NCBI GenBank assembly: GCA_017934185.1
Contig: JAGBJY010000050.1
Span: 1-64,000, forward strand
Direction of reading: 5' to 3'
Length of the DNA: 64,000 nt
DNA from: Bacteroidales bacterium
GTDB taxonomy: Bacteria; Bacteroidota; Bacteroidia; Bacteroidales; UBA932
Position numbers and translations under genes: made by a program. Shown here one piece after another: positions 35,295 to 42,355 of this stretch. Position 1 is the stretch's first letter; each line of letters starts with the position of its first letter. Under the pieces are notes generated by a model. It was not told the DNA's origin. It worked only from the letters and a program-made list of their open reading frames with translations, and searched no databases.

Positions 35295-36081
35295 ACACTA
35301 CAAAGTAGTGGACCGGATTACTCCTGTCCAGCGCAGCGCTTTTGTAGCTTGCAAAGGTAGGAAATTTTTTCCGTATCTCCGCCAAGAAAATATCCACAAT
35401 CTCCACTTCGCTCTCGAAATGGCCGATATCCATGACCATAAAGCCTTCCGGCGTGAAGAAACTGTGGTATGAGATGTCGGCCGTAATGTACAGCTGGGCG
35501 CCCTTGGCCTGCGCCAGCGAAGCCTCGGCACCGCCACTGCCGCCCAGAAGGGCCACCTTGTCGATGGGGCCTTCAATCGGCCGGGAGCTCTTGATTACCT
35601 TGAGGCCGAATTTCTCCTTTACGTAGCGCAGGGCTTCCTGTCCGGACATCGGCCTGGGAAAGTGACCGATGACACCCAGCCCCACCGTTCCGTCGTCTTC
35701 CGGGACCAGAATCTGGACGCCCTTCAGCTCCAGCCGCCGGGCCATGGCGCCGCTCACGCCGGCAATCACTTTATCGGCCGTGGTATGGGCGGCATACACC
35801 GCCACGCCGCTGCGAACCGCCAGCATGATGGCGGCCCCCACCGGGTCTTTGCTGTCAATGCGGCGGATACCCTTGAAGATGAGCGGATGGTGCGTCACCA
35901 CCATGTCGCAGCCCTTCTCCACGGCTTCGCGGATGAGCTCCGTGGTGCAGTCAAAGCCCACCATCACGCCGTGGACCGGGTCCTCCGAGGAGCCTATGAT
36001 GAGCCCGCTGTTGTCCCAGCTCTCCTGAATGCGCAGCGGAGCAAAGGCCTCCAGGGCGGCTGTAATATCCCCTACTTTCAT
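35293..36081 (-). CDS. Nif3-like dinuclear metal center protein
   Basis: 262 residues: the short form of the Nif3/YbgI family, without the inserted PII-like domain that makes many relatives about 360 residues long. Metal-binding motifs are visible: WDNSGLIIG (23-31), VTHHPLIF (about 62-69), AAHTTADK (about 98-105; AHTNLD is commoner) and GHFESE (about 223-228). The family forms hexameric rings binding two metals; the natural substrate is uncertain, and GTP cyclohydrolase or tRNA-related roles are only proposed. The stop overlaps a dispersed repeat. The start overlaps the MerR-type gene by 4 bp. Confidence 0.9.
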   Translation of the reverse strand: MKVGDITAALEAFAPLRIQESWDNSGLIIGSSEDPVHGVMVGFDCTTELIREAVEKGCDMVVTHHPLIFKGIRRIDSKDPVGAAIMLAVRSGVAVYAAHTTADKVIAGVSGAMARRLELKGVQILVPEDDGTVGLGVIGHFPRPMSGQEALRYVKEKFGLKVIKSSRPIEGPIDKVALLGGSGGAEASLAQAKGAQLYITADISYHSFFTPEGFMVMDIGHFESEVEIVDIFLAEIRKKFPTFASYKSAALDRSNPVHYFVV

Positions 36082-36395
36082 AGTGCTTTCTTTACGGCTA
36101 CAAGTTCTGCGCGAATTTCCTGAAGTTTGGCAAGTGCCTTCACGCGACGGTCCACACTGCGGCGGTCCTCCGTCAGGCGCTGCTTGGCCCCTTCCAGCGT
36201 AAGTCCCTGGTTTTTGAGCAGATACTGAATCTGCTTCAGGGTTTCAATGTCTTCCTCATGGAAAAGCCGGTTCCCCTTGGCATTGCGCTGGGGTTTGACA
36301 AATTTCTCAAAGTAATTGCTCCAGTAACGCACGGCCGAGGGTGCCTCCCCCAGCAATTGCGCCACCTCGCCCATAGTGTACAGTAGTTTTGCCAT
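36078..36395 (-). CDS. MerR family transcriptional regulator
   Basis: 105 residues: a MerR winged-helix domain (about 4-72; YTMGEVAQLLGEAPSAVRYW, then the wing with NRLFHEEDIETL) and a short helical tail but no effector domain. This small type is conserved in Bacteroidetes as the first gene before Nif3. It could regulate its own long operon, which continues through dnaB and rnf. The ATG at 36395 is preceded by a good -7 box 7 bases away. A start at an earlier codon would cross that box. Confidence 0.88.
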   Translation of the reverse strand: MAKLLYTMGEVAQLLGEAPSAVRYWSNYFEKFVKPQRNAKGNRLFHEEDIETLKQIQYLLKNQGLTLEGAKQRLTEDRRSVDRRVKALAKLQEIRAELVAVKKAL

Positions 36396-36402
36396 AGTTT
36401 TA

Positions 36403-36433
36403 CAAAAATAGCAATCTTTCCCAACTTTTGCAA
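36403..36433 (-). promoter_or_regulatory. Promoter of the MerR/Nif3/dnaB/rnf operon
   Basis: On the minus strand TTG (36433-36431) and TATTTTTG (36410-36403) are 20 bases apart, matching the Bacteroidetes -33/-7 arrangement. The leader would be only a few bases. Confidence 0.6.
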
Positions 36434-36479
36434 CTTTAATTATCGCAGCTCATCTTGTTGAGAATCAGCCATTTACACA

Positions 36480-36510
36480 AAAACAGTAAGCATTTATTCC
36501 TTACTGTTTT
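36480..36510. terminator. Bidirectional-type terminator after trmB
   Basis: AAAACAGTAAG (36480-36490) pairs with CTTACTGTTTT (36500-36510) around a nine-base loop, with A/T-rich flanks on both sides. It lies 62 bases after the trmB stop on the minus strand. Confidence 0.75.
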
Positions 36511-36572
36511 TACGTAAATAACTATGTATCAAATCGTTAGGCCCCTACACAATTCGGGCGAAAAAGGGCGGA

Positions 36573-37442
36573 TTACTTTTTGGCGGGCTGGTGGGAGAAG
36601 GAGCGGCGGGGGCCCTCGGCCGAGAGCCAGTAGTCGTGGTCAAAAGCCTCGCCGGGGAAGGCATAAGGGCCGATGTGGTCTATGCAGAAGGCCAGATAGG
36701 TAATGGGGAGCCCCATCTCCAGGAACATCCGCTCATAGAAGGTCTGCACCTGGGTCACCGCCGGCAAATCGGCAAGAGCGGGGAGAGATGCCCGGTCGGG
36801 GCCGGGCATGACGTCATTCCCGGCCTGACCGGGAATCCCTATGCCATCATGGTAAATATCTGTCCCCGAAGCAATTACACACAATCCATTCACGGCAACC
36901 ACGGCCGAAGTATATTCGTACAGATAGCGGGAGTCGGTCTTGAGGTGCACCACTCCGCCGGGGCGCAGGAACTTCCGGTAGCGTTCCAGAAAAAGCGGAG
37001 AAGAGAGGCGGGCATTCTCGGAGCCGCGGAGCTGGGGGTCGGAAAAAGTGAGCCAAATCTCCGACACCTCCGAAGGGCCGAAGAACGCCTCAATGAATTC
37101 AATGCGGGTGCGAAGGAAGGCCACATTGGGCAGCGCCTGCTCAGTGGCATACTTGGCGCCTTTCCAGAGGCGGGCGCCCTTGATATCTACGCCGATGTAA
37201 TTGATTTCCGGATGCCGCAGGGCCAGGGCAATGGTGTAGTCCCCTTTCCCGCAGCCCAGTTCCAGCACAATGGGATGGTCATTGCCGAACATTTGAGCGC
37301 CCCATTGCCCCTTGATGGCATGGTCGCGGAGCCGAAGCTCCCGGGAGCCCGCTTCCTTGGCCAGCACCTCGGAGGCCGATGGCTGCAACAGGCAGCGGAA
37401 GGTCTCATTTTCGGCGAATTTTTTCAGTTTACCGTGTCCCAT
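36573..37442 (-). CDS. trmB: tRNA (guanine-N7-)-methyltransferase TrmB
   Basis: 289 residues from ATG 37442 (MGHGKLKKF); upstream codons lie inside the PSP1-domain gene. It methylates G46 of tRNA using S-adenosylmethionine. Motifs are LELGCGKGDYT (SAM site, about 61-71), IGVDIKGARLWKGAK and LTFSDPQ with the following ENARLSSPLFLERY. Near residues 200-220, between IYHDG and ADLPAVTQVQTFYE, there is an insert of about 20 residues (GIPGQAGNDVMPGPDRAS) encoded by two adjacent palindromic elements. This insert falls in a variable loop near the C-terminus, so activity is probably kept. It overlaps the upstream gene by 14 bp. Confidence 0.92.
   Translation of the reverse strand: MGHGKLKKFAENETFRCLLQPSASEVLAKEAGSRELRLRDHAIKGQWGAQMFGNDHPIVLELGCGKGDYTIALALRHPEINYIGVDIKGARLWKGAKYATEQALPNVAFLRTRIEFIEAFFGPSEVSEIWLTFSDPQLRGSENARLSSPLFLERYRKFLRPGGVVHLKTDSRYLYEYTSAVVAVNGLCVIASGTDIYHDGIGIPGQAGNDVMPGPDRASLPALADLPAVTQVQTFYERMFLEMGLPITYLAFCIDHIGPYAFPGEAFDHDYWLSAEGPRRSFSHQPAKK
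36786..36836. repeat. Tandem palindromic elements inserted in trmB
   Basis: A 28-bp element (36786-36813) with arms ATGCCCGG/CCGGGCAT is followed directly by a second palindrome ATTCCCGG...CCGGGAAT (36815-36836). The first is the same element as in rnfG and rnfB, same orientation and frame (VMPGPDRAS). Together they account for the extra loop in TrmB. Confidence 0.85.
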
Positions 37443-38565
37443 TCTTCTTCCCCTTGCGACGGCGTTTGCGTTTTTCCGAATCAAAGCGGTTGATGGCATC
37501 GTCGCCGCCGGTGACATAGTCGGAAGGAGCCACCTCCTCCTGCTTGAGGGTAACGGGGCGCTCTCCCCTGCGGTTCATGGCCTGAATGTCCCGTACAGCA
37601 TCGGCCGAAAGCGGGAAAATCTGCGCCAGGGAGCCTTTCTCGTAGGAGAAATAGAGCGTTTCGGCCAGGATGTCGGTTTTCACCAGCCAGGCCTGCCCGT
37701 CCTGGAATTCCAAGGGTTCGCTCACACGCGGAATGCGGGAATGGGCGTCCATGTAGGCCGCCACCTCATAATTGAGGCAGCATTTGAGCTTGCCGCACTG
37801 CCCCGCCAGTTTCTGCGGGTTCAGCGACAGGTCCTGCGTACGGGCGGCGCCGGTGGTAATGGACTTGAATTCAGTGATATAGTTGGCACAGCACAGTTCC
37901 CTGCCGCAAACGCCCAGACCGCCAATGAGGCCGGCCTCCTGACGGGCGCCTATCTGCTTCATTTCCACGCGGATATGGAACTCTTCGGCGAAATCCTTGA
38001 TGAGCTGGCGGAAGTCCACACGGCCATCGGCAATATAATAGAAGATGGCCTTGGTGCCGTCGCCCTGGAACTCTACGTCGCCAATTTTCATCTCCAGGCC
38101 CAGATTGGCGGCCAGAACGCGCGCCCTTATCATGGTTTCCTGCTCCCTGGCAATGGCTTCCTGCCAGCGCTGGATGTCGTAGGGACGCGCCTTGCGGTAG
38201 ATTTTCCTCAGTTCCTGCATCTCGGGATTCACCCCCTTGCACTTCATCTGCCGCCCCACAATGGCCCCTTCCAGGGTTACAATGCCCAGGTCGTGGCCGG
38301 AAGCAGCCTCCACCACCACCAAGTCGCCGGTTTTGATGCTCTGCCCGGAGCCGTTCTTATAAATTCCCTTGCGGGTATTCTTGAAACGGACTTCAAAATA
38401 GTCATTGTATTGCTCCTGGCCGATGCCTTTGAGCGTATCATAAACTTCCAGCTTGCAGCAGCCTTGCCTGTAGCGGATGTCCGCCTCGCCGGTCACGGGG
38501 TCCATGGCCACCGTGCAGCCGCGGAAGCAGTCAAACTGGATGGATTCGTTGGTGTATTCGGTCAT
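37429..38565 (-). CDS. PSP1 domain protein (YaaT/RicT-like)
   Basis: 378 residues. The PSP1 C-terminal domain core spans about 55-290, with GDLVVVEAASGHDLGIV, the FYYIADGRVDFRQLIKDFA strand-helix, and the cysteine cluster CGRELCC (about 223-229) and CGKLKCCLNYE (about 256-266). In Bacillus the YaaT/RicT protein works with other Ric proteins, binds Fe-S clusters and affects RNase Y; its Bacteroidetes role is unproved. The end is a basic tail (KRKRRRKGKKNG). It is flanked by holB (1-bp overlap) and trmB. Confidence 0.9.
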   Translation of the reverse strand: MTEYTNESIQFDCFRGCTVAMDPVTGEADIRYRQGCCKLEVYDTLKGIGQEQYNDYFEVRFKNTRKGIYKNGSGQSIKTGDLVVVEAASGHDLGIVTLEGAIVGRQMKCKGVNPEMQELRKIYRKARPYDIQRWQEAIAREQETMIRARVLAANLGLEMKIGDVEFQGDGTKAIFYYIADGRVDFRQLIKDFAEEFHIRVEMKQIGARQEAGLIGGLGVCGRELCCANYITEFKSITTGAARTQDLSLNPQKLAGQCGKLKCCLNYEVAAYMDAHSRIPRVSEPLEFQDGQAWLVKTDILAETLYFSYEKGSLAQIFPLSADAVRDIQAMNRRGERPVTLKQEEVAPSDYVTGGDDAINRFDSEKRKRRRKGKKNGTR

Positions 38566-39542
38566 TATACCTTGCTATATAGTTGGTTCACCAAGTCGGT
38601 GAACAGAATTTTCTGGTTAACATTGCGCTCTATCAGGAGCAGCGCCCGGTCCAGGCAGGCCATTCCCTGACGCGGGAAAGTGGGACGCAGCGCCCGGGCC
38701 ATCTCCTGGTAAAAGGGCTCATCCCCGGACGGAATCTGCGCCAGGGAAGGAAATTTTTGCAGCATGAAAATGCGCCGGAGGTCTTCCGATGCCAGGCGGC
38801 AGAAAGTCTTCTGCTGCTCGCGGACCTTCAGCTCGGCCACCGCCTCGCCGGTTTCCAGCGCCTGCAGCAGATTCCGCTGAACAAGGGCACGCAGAAGGTC
38901 GTGGAAAAGGTCTGTAAGCACAGTGGCGCCGGCAGCCTCCCTGGCATGCACCTCGGCCGCAGCATCCGGGCCCAGCGGCTGTACGCGCAACTGCAGGCAG
39001 CGGGAGGCAATGGTCACAAGCACCTTTTCCGGGGCATGGGTAATGAGGAGGAAAAGTGTCTTCCGCGGCGGTTCTTCCACCATTTTCAGGAGGGTGTTGG
39101 CCGCCTGCGCATTCATCTTTTCCGGCAAATACACCACCACCGTGCGGTATCCGCCTTCTACGGCGCTCAGGGACAGGCGGTCCAGGATGCTGCGCGCCTC
39201 ATTCACCGAAATATTGCCCTGTTTCCCTTCTATGCCGATGGCCGCATACAGTTCATTTTCATAGAAATACGGATTCTCCTGGACCAGGGCCCGGAATTCG
39301 GCAATAAACTGCAGCGAAACGGGTTTATCGGCCCCGGCAACCGGGAAAACAAAATGGATGTCCGGATGGATGAGTTTTTCCACACGCGGATTGCCGCCGT
39401 ACAGTTCTGTCAGGAACGTAAGGACGATGGGCAGGGCGCCCCCGCCGTCATCCTCATGAAAGAGCATGGCATGCGGAATGCGACCACTCTGCACCATCTG
39501 GTGCAGGGCTGCAAGGACTTCCGTATTTCCATAAACTTTCAT
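38565..39542 (-). CDS. holB: DNA polymerase III delta-prime-like clamp-loader subunit
   Basis: 325 residues of the AAA+ clamp-loader family. The Walker A region is degenerate (HEDDGGGALPI instead of GxxGxGKT), normal for delta-prime. The sensor and helical regions are present (EKMNAQAANTLLKMVEEPP, then LITHAPEKVLVTIASRCLQL, which includes the SRC motif). The zinc-binding cysteines of many DnaX/HolB proteins are absent. It should help load the sliding clamp as part of the replisome. It sits three bases after the polyprenyl synthase gene and overlaps the PSP1 gene by one base, an order common in Bacteroidetes. Confidence 0.88.
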   Translation of the reverse strand: MKVYGNTEVLAALHQMVQSGRIPHAMLFHEDDGGGALPIVLTFLTELYGGNPRVEKLIHPDIHFVFPVAGADKPVSLQFIAEFRALVQENPYFYENELYAAIGIEGKQGNISVNEARSILDRLSLSAVEGGYRTVVVYLPEKMNAQAANTLLKMVEEPPRKTLFLLITHAPEKVLVTIASRCLQLRVQPLGPDAAAEVHAREAAGATVLTDLFHDLLRALVQRNLLQALETGEAVAELKVREQQKTFCRLASEDLRRIFMLQKFPSLAQIPSGDEPFYQEMARALRPTFPRQGMACLDRALLLIERNVNQKILFTDLVNQLYSKV

Positions 39543-39545
39543 AGA

Positions 39546-40526
39546 TTAAACACTTCGGTCCACCACATAATCGGCCAGGCCGATAAGATACGCCTTTTCC
39601 AAGGAGTCCGGCAGGATATCCAGATAGGCCAGGGCGGCCTTTTTATGCGCTTCCATCCGGGTAACCGCCGCTTGGGCCCCACCCGATTTCTTTACAATCT
39701 CCTGAATTTCAGCCACATATTCGGGTTTATCGGCCGCCTGGGTTACCAGGGTGCGCACCCGCTGCTGCTCCGCAGGAGCGAGCGTTTCCAGCGCACACAG
39801 CAGGGGCTGGGTAATCTTCTGCTCCCTTAGGTCTATGCCCACCGGCTTTCCCAGCGCCGCCGACGGATCCAGATAGTCAAAGATGTCGTCCTTAATCTGG
39901 AACGCCAGGCCCAGTTCCCGGGCAAAGCCGCCCAGGGCCGATATCTCCGCTTCCGACGCCCCCACAGAAATGGCCGCCGTAAGACCGGCCACCTCGAAAA
40001 GCGACGCCGTTTTTCCGTAGATAATCCTGAGATAATCCTCCTGCGTGGTATCGCCTTTGGAAGCCTTGCCCATCTGGAGGAGCTCCCCTTCGGCCAAATG
40101 CGAAAGGGTATCGGCATACAGCCGCACCACGCGAAAAGTCACATTTTGGGCCGACAACACCCGCCCGATACACTTGACCAGCCAGAAGTCACCCATGAGC
40201 ACAGCAGGGCCGCCGCCCATGAACTTGAACACTGTTGGAAGCCCCCGGCGCTCCGTGGCACCGTCCACCACGTCGTCGTGCATGAGCGTGGCATTGTGCA
40301 GCAGTTCCGTGGCGGCCGCATAACGGAGCGTGTCCTCGGTCACCTCCCCCGCAGCACCTGCCGCCAGGAGCGTCAGGGCGGGGCGCAACATCTTGCCGGG
40401 ATGCTCCCGAAAACGCTTGTTGCTGGCATCCAGAAGGGCAATATCGGTCTCCAGGGACGCCTTTATGAGCGCCTCCACCTTCTCCATCTGCGGCTGCAGA
40501 AATATGCGGATGTCACGGATGTCCAT
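39546..40526 (-). CDS. ispB: Long-chain polyprenyl diphosphate synthase
   Basis: 326 residues of the trans-isoprenyl diphosphate synthase family. The two aspartate-rich motifs are DDVVD (84-88, FARM) and DDIFD (213-217, SARM), and the GxxxRP motif reads HPGKMLRPAL (42-51). It condenses isopentenyl diphosphate onto allylic primers in the cytoplasm, most likely to make the menaquinone side chain. Chain length cannot be read by eye, although the small residues before the first motif suggest a long product. The gene starts one base after the LOG gene ends and is followed by holB after three bases. Confidence 0.9.
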   Translation of the reverse strand: MDIRDIRIFLQPQMEKVEALIKASLETDIALLDASNKRFREHPGKMLRPALTLLAAGAAGEVTEDTLRYAAATELLHNATLMHDDVVDGATERRGLPTVFKFMGGGPAVLMGDFWLVKCIGRVLSAQNVTFRVVRLYADTLSHLAEGELLQMGKASKGDTTQEDYLRIIYGKTASLFEVAGLTAAISVGASEAEISALGGFARELGLAFQIKDDIFDYLDPSAALGKPVGIDLREQKITQPLLCALETLAPAEQQRVRTLVTQAADKPEYVAEIQEIVKKSGGAQAAVTRMEAHKKAALAYLDILPDSLEKAYLIGLADYVVDRSV

Positions 40527-41054
40527 TTACTTGAAATAGCTTAAAAGCTGCGCTACGCTGTCGCAAAAATGCACCAGGTCACGGTCTTGCGGCTCCAGCA
40601 TGCCGGTCTGGACAAAATGGTCCAGAAGGACCTTGAAAGGATTGTAAAAGCCGTCCAGGTTCAGGACAAACAATTCCCCGGAATACTGCCGGAGTTTCCT
40701 GAGGGTATGGGTTTCGGCAAATTCGTCCAGGGTGCCGATGCCTCCGGGCAGCGCCACGGCGGCACAGGTGCCTTCGCGCATCTTTTCCTTGCGCTCCGAC
40801 ATGGTTTCCGTCCAGACAATCTCCGTCAGTTCAGGATTCTCAAGGCCTTTCATGAATTCCGGAAGCACGGCCACATGCGTGCCGCCCACTTTAACCGACT
40901 CGTCGGTAATGGCGCCCATGGTCCCGCGCTTTCCTCCTCCGGAGACCACCCCATAACCCAAAGCGTGCAGCCCGCGAACGGCTTCGCGCGCTGCCACATT
41001 GTATTTGGAATCTATTTTACTGCTGGAGGAGCAGTAGAAAACCACCTTCTTCAT
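40527..41054 (-). CDS. LOG family protein (nucleotide 5'-monophosphate phosphoribohydrolase type)
   Basis: 175 residues with a Rossmann-like fold. The hallmark PGGIGTLDE is at 103-111, and SGGGKRGTMGA (38-48) forms the nucleotide loop. LOG proteins cleave the glycosidic bond of cytokinin-type or other nucleoside monophosphates in the cytoplasm; in bacteria the physiological substrate is usually unknown. It lies between an outer membrane barrel gene (TAATG-type overlap at 41054) and the polyprenyl synthase gene with no gap, so it is co-transcribed with housekeeping genes. Confidence 0.9.
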   Translation of the reverse strand: MKKVVFYCSSSSKIDSKYNVAAREAVRGLHALGYGVVSGGGKRGTMGAITDESVKVGGTHVAVLPEFMKGLENPELTEIVWTETMSERKEKMREGTCAAVALPGGIGTLDEFAETHTLRKLRQYSGELFVLNLDGFYNPFKVLLDHFVQTGMLEPQDRDLVHFCDSVAQLLSYFK

Positions 41055-41677
41055 CAGAAGAACAGGCCAAGGGACACTTTGATACCCTGATAGTTTTTAA
41101 TGTCCTTGTAATTGTCTTTCACCGTCTGGCTCACCTGTGCCGCATCCAGTTGGCCCCGGTTGTAGAGGTTGCCCAGGTTCATGAACCACTGGAACGACAG
41201 CTGGATGTGCCGAAGCAGTTCCACACCGGCGCCAACGCCAAAACCGTATTCCAGCTTGTTCCGCACCTCGGCCAGGGTTTTGCTCACGTCGTCTTTCAGC
41301 TCGCCGCCGTAAACCTGGTATCCCACAAAGGGCTGCGCAACCAGGAAAGGCCGGAAAGCCAGCAGGTCCAGACCCAGCTGGGCACCTACGCCCAGTTCCA
41401 CAAAACCGGATTTGAGGACAGCGGGGTCAAAGTTCTGGCCCCCCTGAAGGTTCACGCCCTTCACCTCATAAGTGAGGGAAGGCTGAAGGGCAAAGAAACT
41501 GCCCAGGCCAATCTTGTAGGCAATGCCCGCATGGAACTGGCTCATGCTCTTGATGTCCAGCAAAGAGGCGTCAAGGCCGGTTTTGGAATTGGTATAACCG
41601 CCCACAATGCCAAACTGGGCATGCGCGGCCGCTGCCGTGGCAAGCGCCACAACAAGGACAGTCAAAAACTTTTTCAT
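41054..41677 (-). CDS. Outer membrane beta-barrel protein (PorT-like)
   Basis: 207 residues with a signal peptide (MKKFLTVLVVALATAAAAHA, then QFG). The rest alternates beta strands with aromatic girdles (FGIVGGYTNSKTG, LQPSLTYEVKG, FVELGVGAQLGLDL) and ends in a Phe-Phe terminus typical of barrels. It fits the PF13568-type barrels common in Bacteroidetes. Predicted eight strands. Its function is unknown. It lies three bases after trxA and overlaps the LOG gene by one base. Confidence 0.85.
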   Translation of the reverse strand: MKKFLTVLVVALATAAAAHAQFGIVGGYTNSKTGLDASLLDIKSMSQFHAGIAYKIGLGSFFALQPSLTYEVKGVNLQGGQNFDPAVLKSGFVELGVGAQLGLDLLAFRPFLVAQPFVGYQVYGGELKDDVSKTLAEVRNKLEYGFGVGAGVELLRHIQLSFQWFMNLGNLYNRGQLDAAQVSQTVKDNYKDIKNYQGIKVSLGLFF

Positions 41678-41680
41678 GGC

Positions 41681-41998
41681 CTATGCGAGGTTTGCGTTAA
41701 TCTTGTCCACCAGGACATTCTTGGGCATGGCACCCACGGTTTTGTCCACGGGCTGGCCGCCTTTGAAGAAAATGAGCGTGGGGATGCTCATGATACGGAA
41801 CTGGGCGGCAATCTCGTCGGCATCGTCCACATTCACTTTCACCACTTCAATCTTATCGGCCATTTCCTCGGAGAGTTCGTCCAGAATGGGGGAAAGCATG
41901 CGGCAGGGACCGCACCAGGTTGCCCAGAAATCGGCTATAACAAGCTTATCGCTCTGGATAAGCTCATTGAAACTGGTATTCGTTGCTACTTTTGTCAT
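41681..41998 (-). CDS. trxA: Thioredoxin
   Basis: 105 residues, cytoplasmic. The active-site WCGPC (Cys29 and Cys32) is intact within FWATWCGPCRMLSP, and the cis-Pro loop reads IMSIPTLIFFKGG. It reduces protein disulfides with electrons from thioredoxin reductase. It is the first gene of the trxA/barrel/LOG/ispB/holB/PSP1/trmB operon and has a -7 box (TATCTTTG) 20 bases upstream. The normal short form without extra domains. Confidence 0.95.
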   Translation of the reverse strand: MTKVATNTSFNELIQSDKLVIADFWATWCGPCRMLSPILDELSEEMADKIEVVKVNVDDADEIAAQFRIMSIPTLIFFKGGQPVDKTVGAMPKNVLVDKINANLA

Positions 41999-42018
41999 AA
42001 GTTTTAGTCTTTAATTCA

Positions 42019-42026
42019 CAAAGATA
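42019..42026 (-). promoter_or_regulatory. -7 box (TATCTTTG) of the trxA operon
   Basis: On the minus strand TATCTTTG lies 20 bases before the trxA ATG, in the short gap after the PII-like gene. Confidence 0.6.
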
Positions 42027-42034
42027 ATAATTTT

Positions 42035-42328
42035 TTACAAAGCTTCTTCCACCGGAAGAACATAAGCGCGAAGGCCAAGATCGGCGTTGGCGGCATCGGT
42101 GTCCCTGAGGGCCTGCATGATGCCGGGCACCAGCCCATCTTCCACGACAGAGAAAAGGGCATGGTTCTGCATGGGCCAGGCATGGCTGCCCAGATGCGGC
42201 TCGCCGTCTACGCTGCCCCTGCCGCCCACCTGGGTCCAGACGGTGTATCCCCGCTGCCCCAGGCCTTCCAGAAGTGCTACAATCTCCTGATTGTAAGCCT
42301 GATTATAGGAAATAAAGATTGCTTTCAT
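42035..42328 (-). CDS. PII-like small protein at the end of the RND operon
   Basis: 97 residues, no signal peptide. The fold pattern (KAIFISYNQAYNQEIVALLEGLGQRGYTVWTQVGGRG, then LFSVVEDGLVPGIMQAL) resembles the PII-like ferredoxin fold, with a GGRGSVDGEPHLGSHAW segment in the T-loop position. Similar small proteins occur directly downstream of RND pumps in Bacteroidetes; their role, perhaps sensing or tuning efflux, is unproved. The 26-base gap before its ATG is filled by a dispersed repeat, so it has no normal leader and may depend on readthrough from the RND gene. A plain PII nitrogen regulator is unlikely because the usual Tyr and adenylate motifs are missing. Confidence 0.75.
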   Translation of the reverse strand: MKAIFISYNQAYNQEIVALLEGLGQRGYTVWTQVGGRGSVDGEPHLGSHAWPMQNHALFSVVEDGLVPGIMQALRDTDAANADLGLRAYVLPVEEAL

Positions 42329-42354
42329 AGATTCTTCACTTCGTTCAGAATGAC
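42329..42354. repeat. Short dispersed repeat between the RND and PII-like genes
   Basis: The plus strand starts AGATTCTTCACTTCG and ends TTCAGAATGAC with inverted ends AGATTCT/AGAATGA-like. It fills almost the whole gap between the RND stop and the PII-like start codon. It has the same GTCAT...ATCT end words as the elements at 35268 and 27729 (on the opposite strand). Confidence 0.6.
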
Positions 42355-42355
42355 A

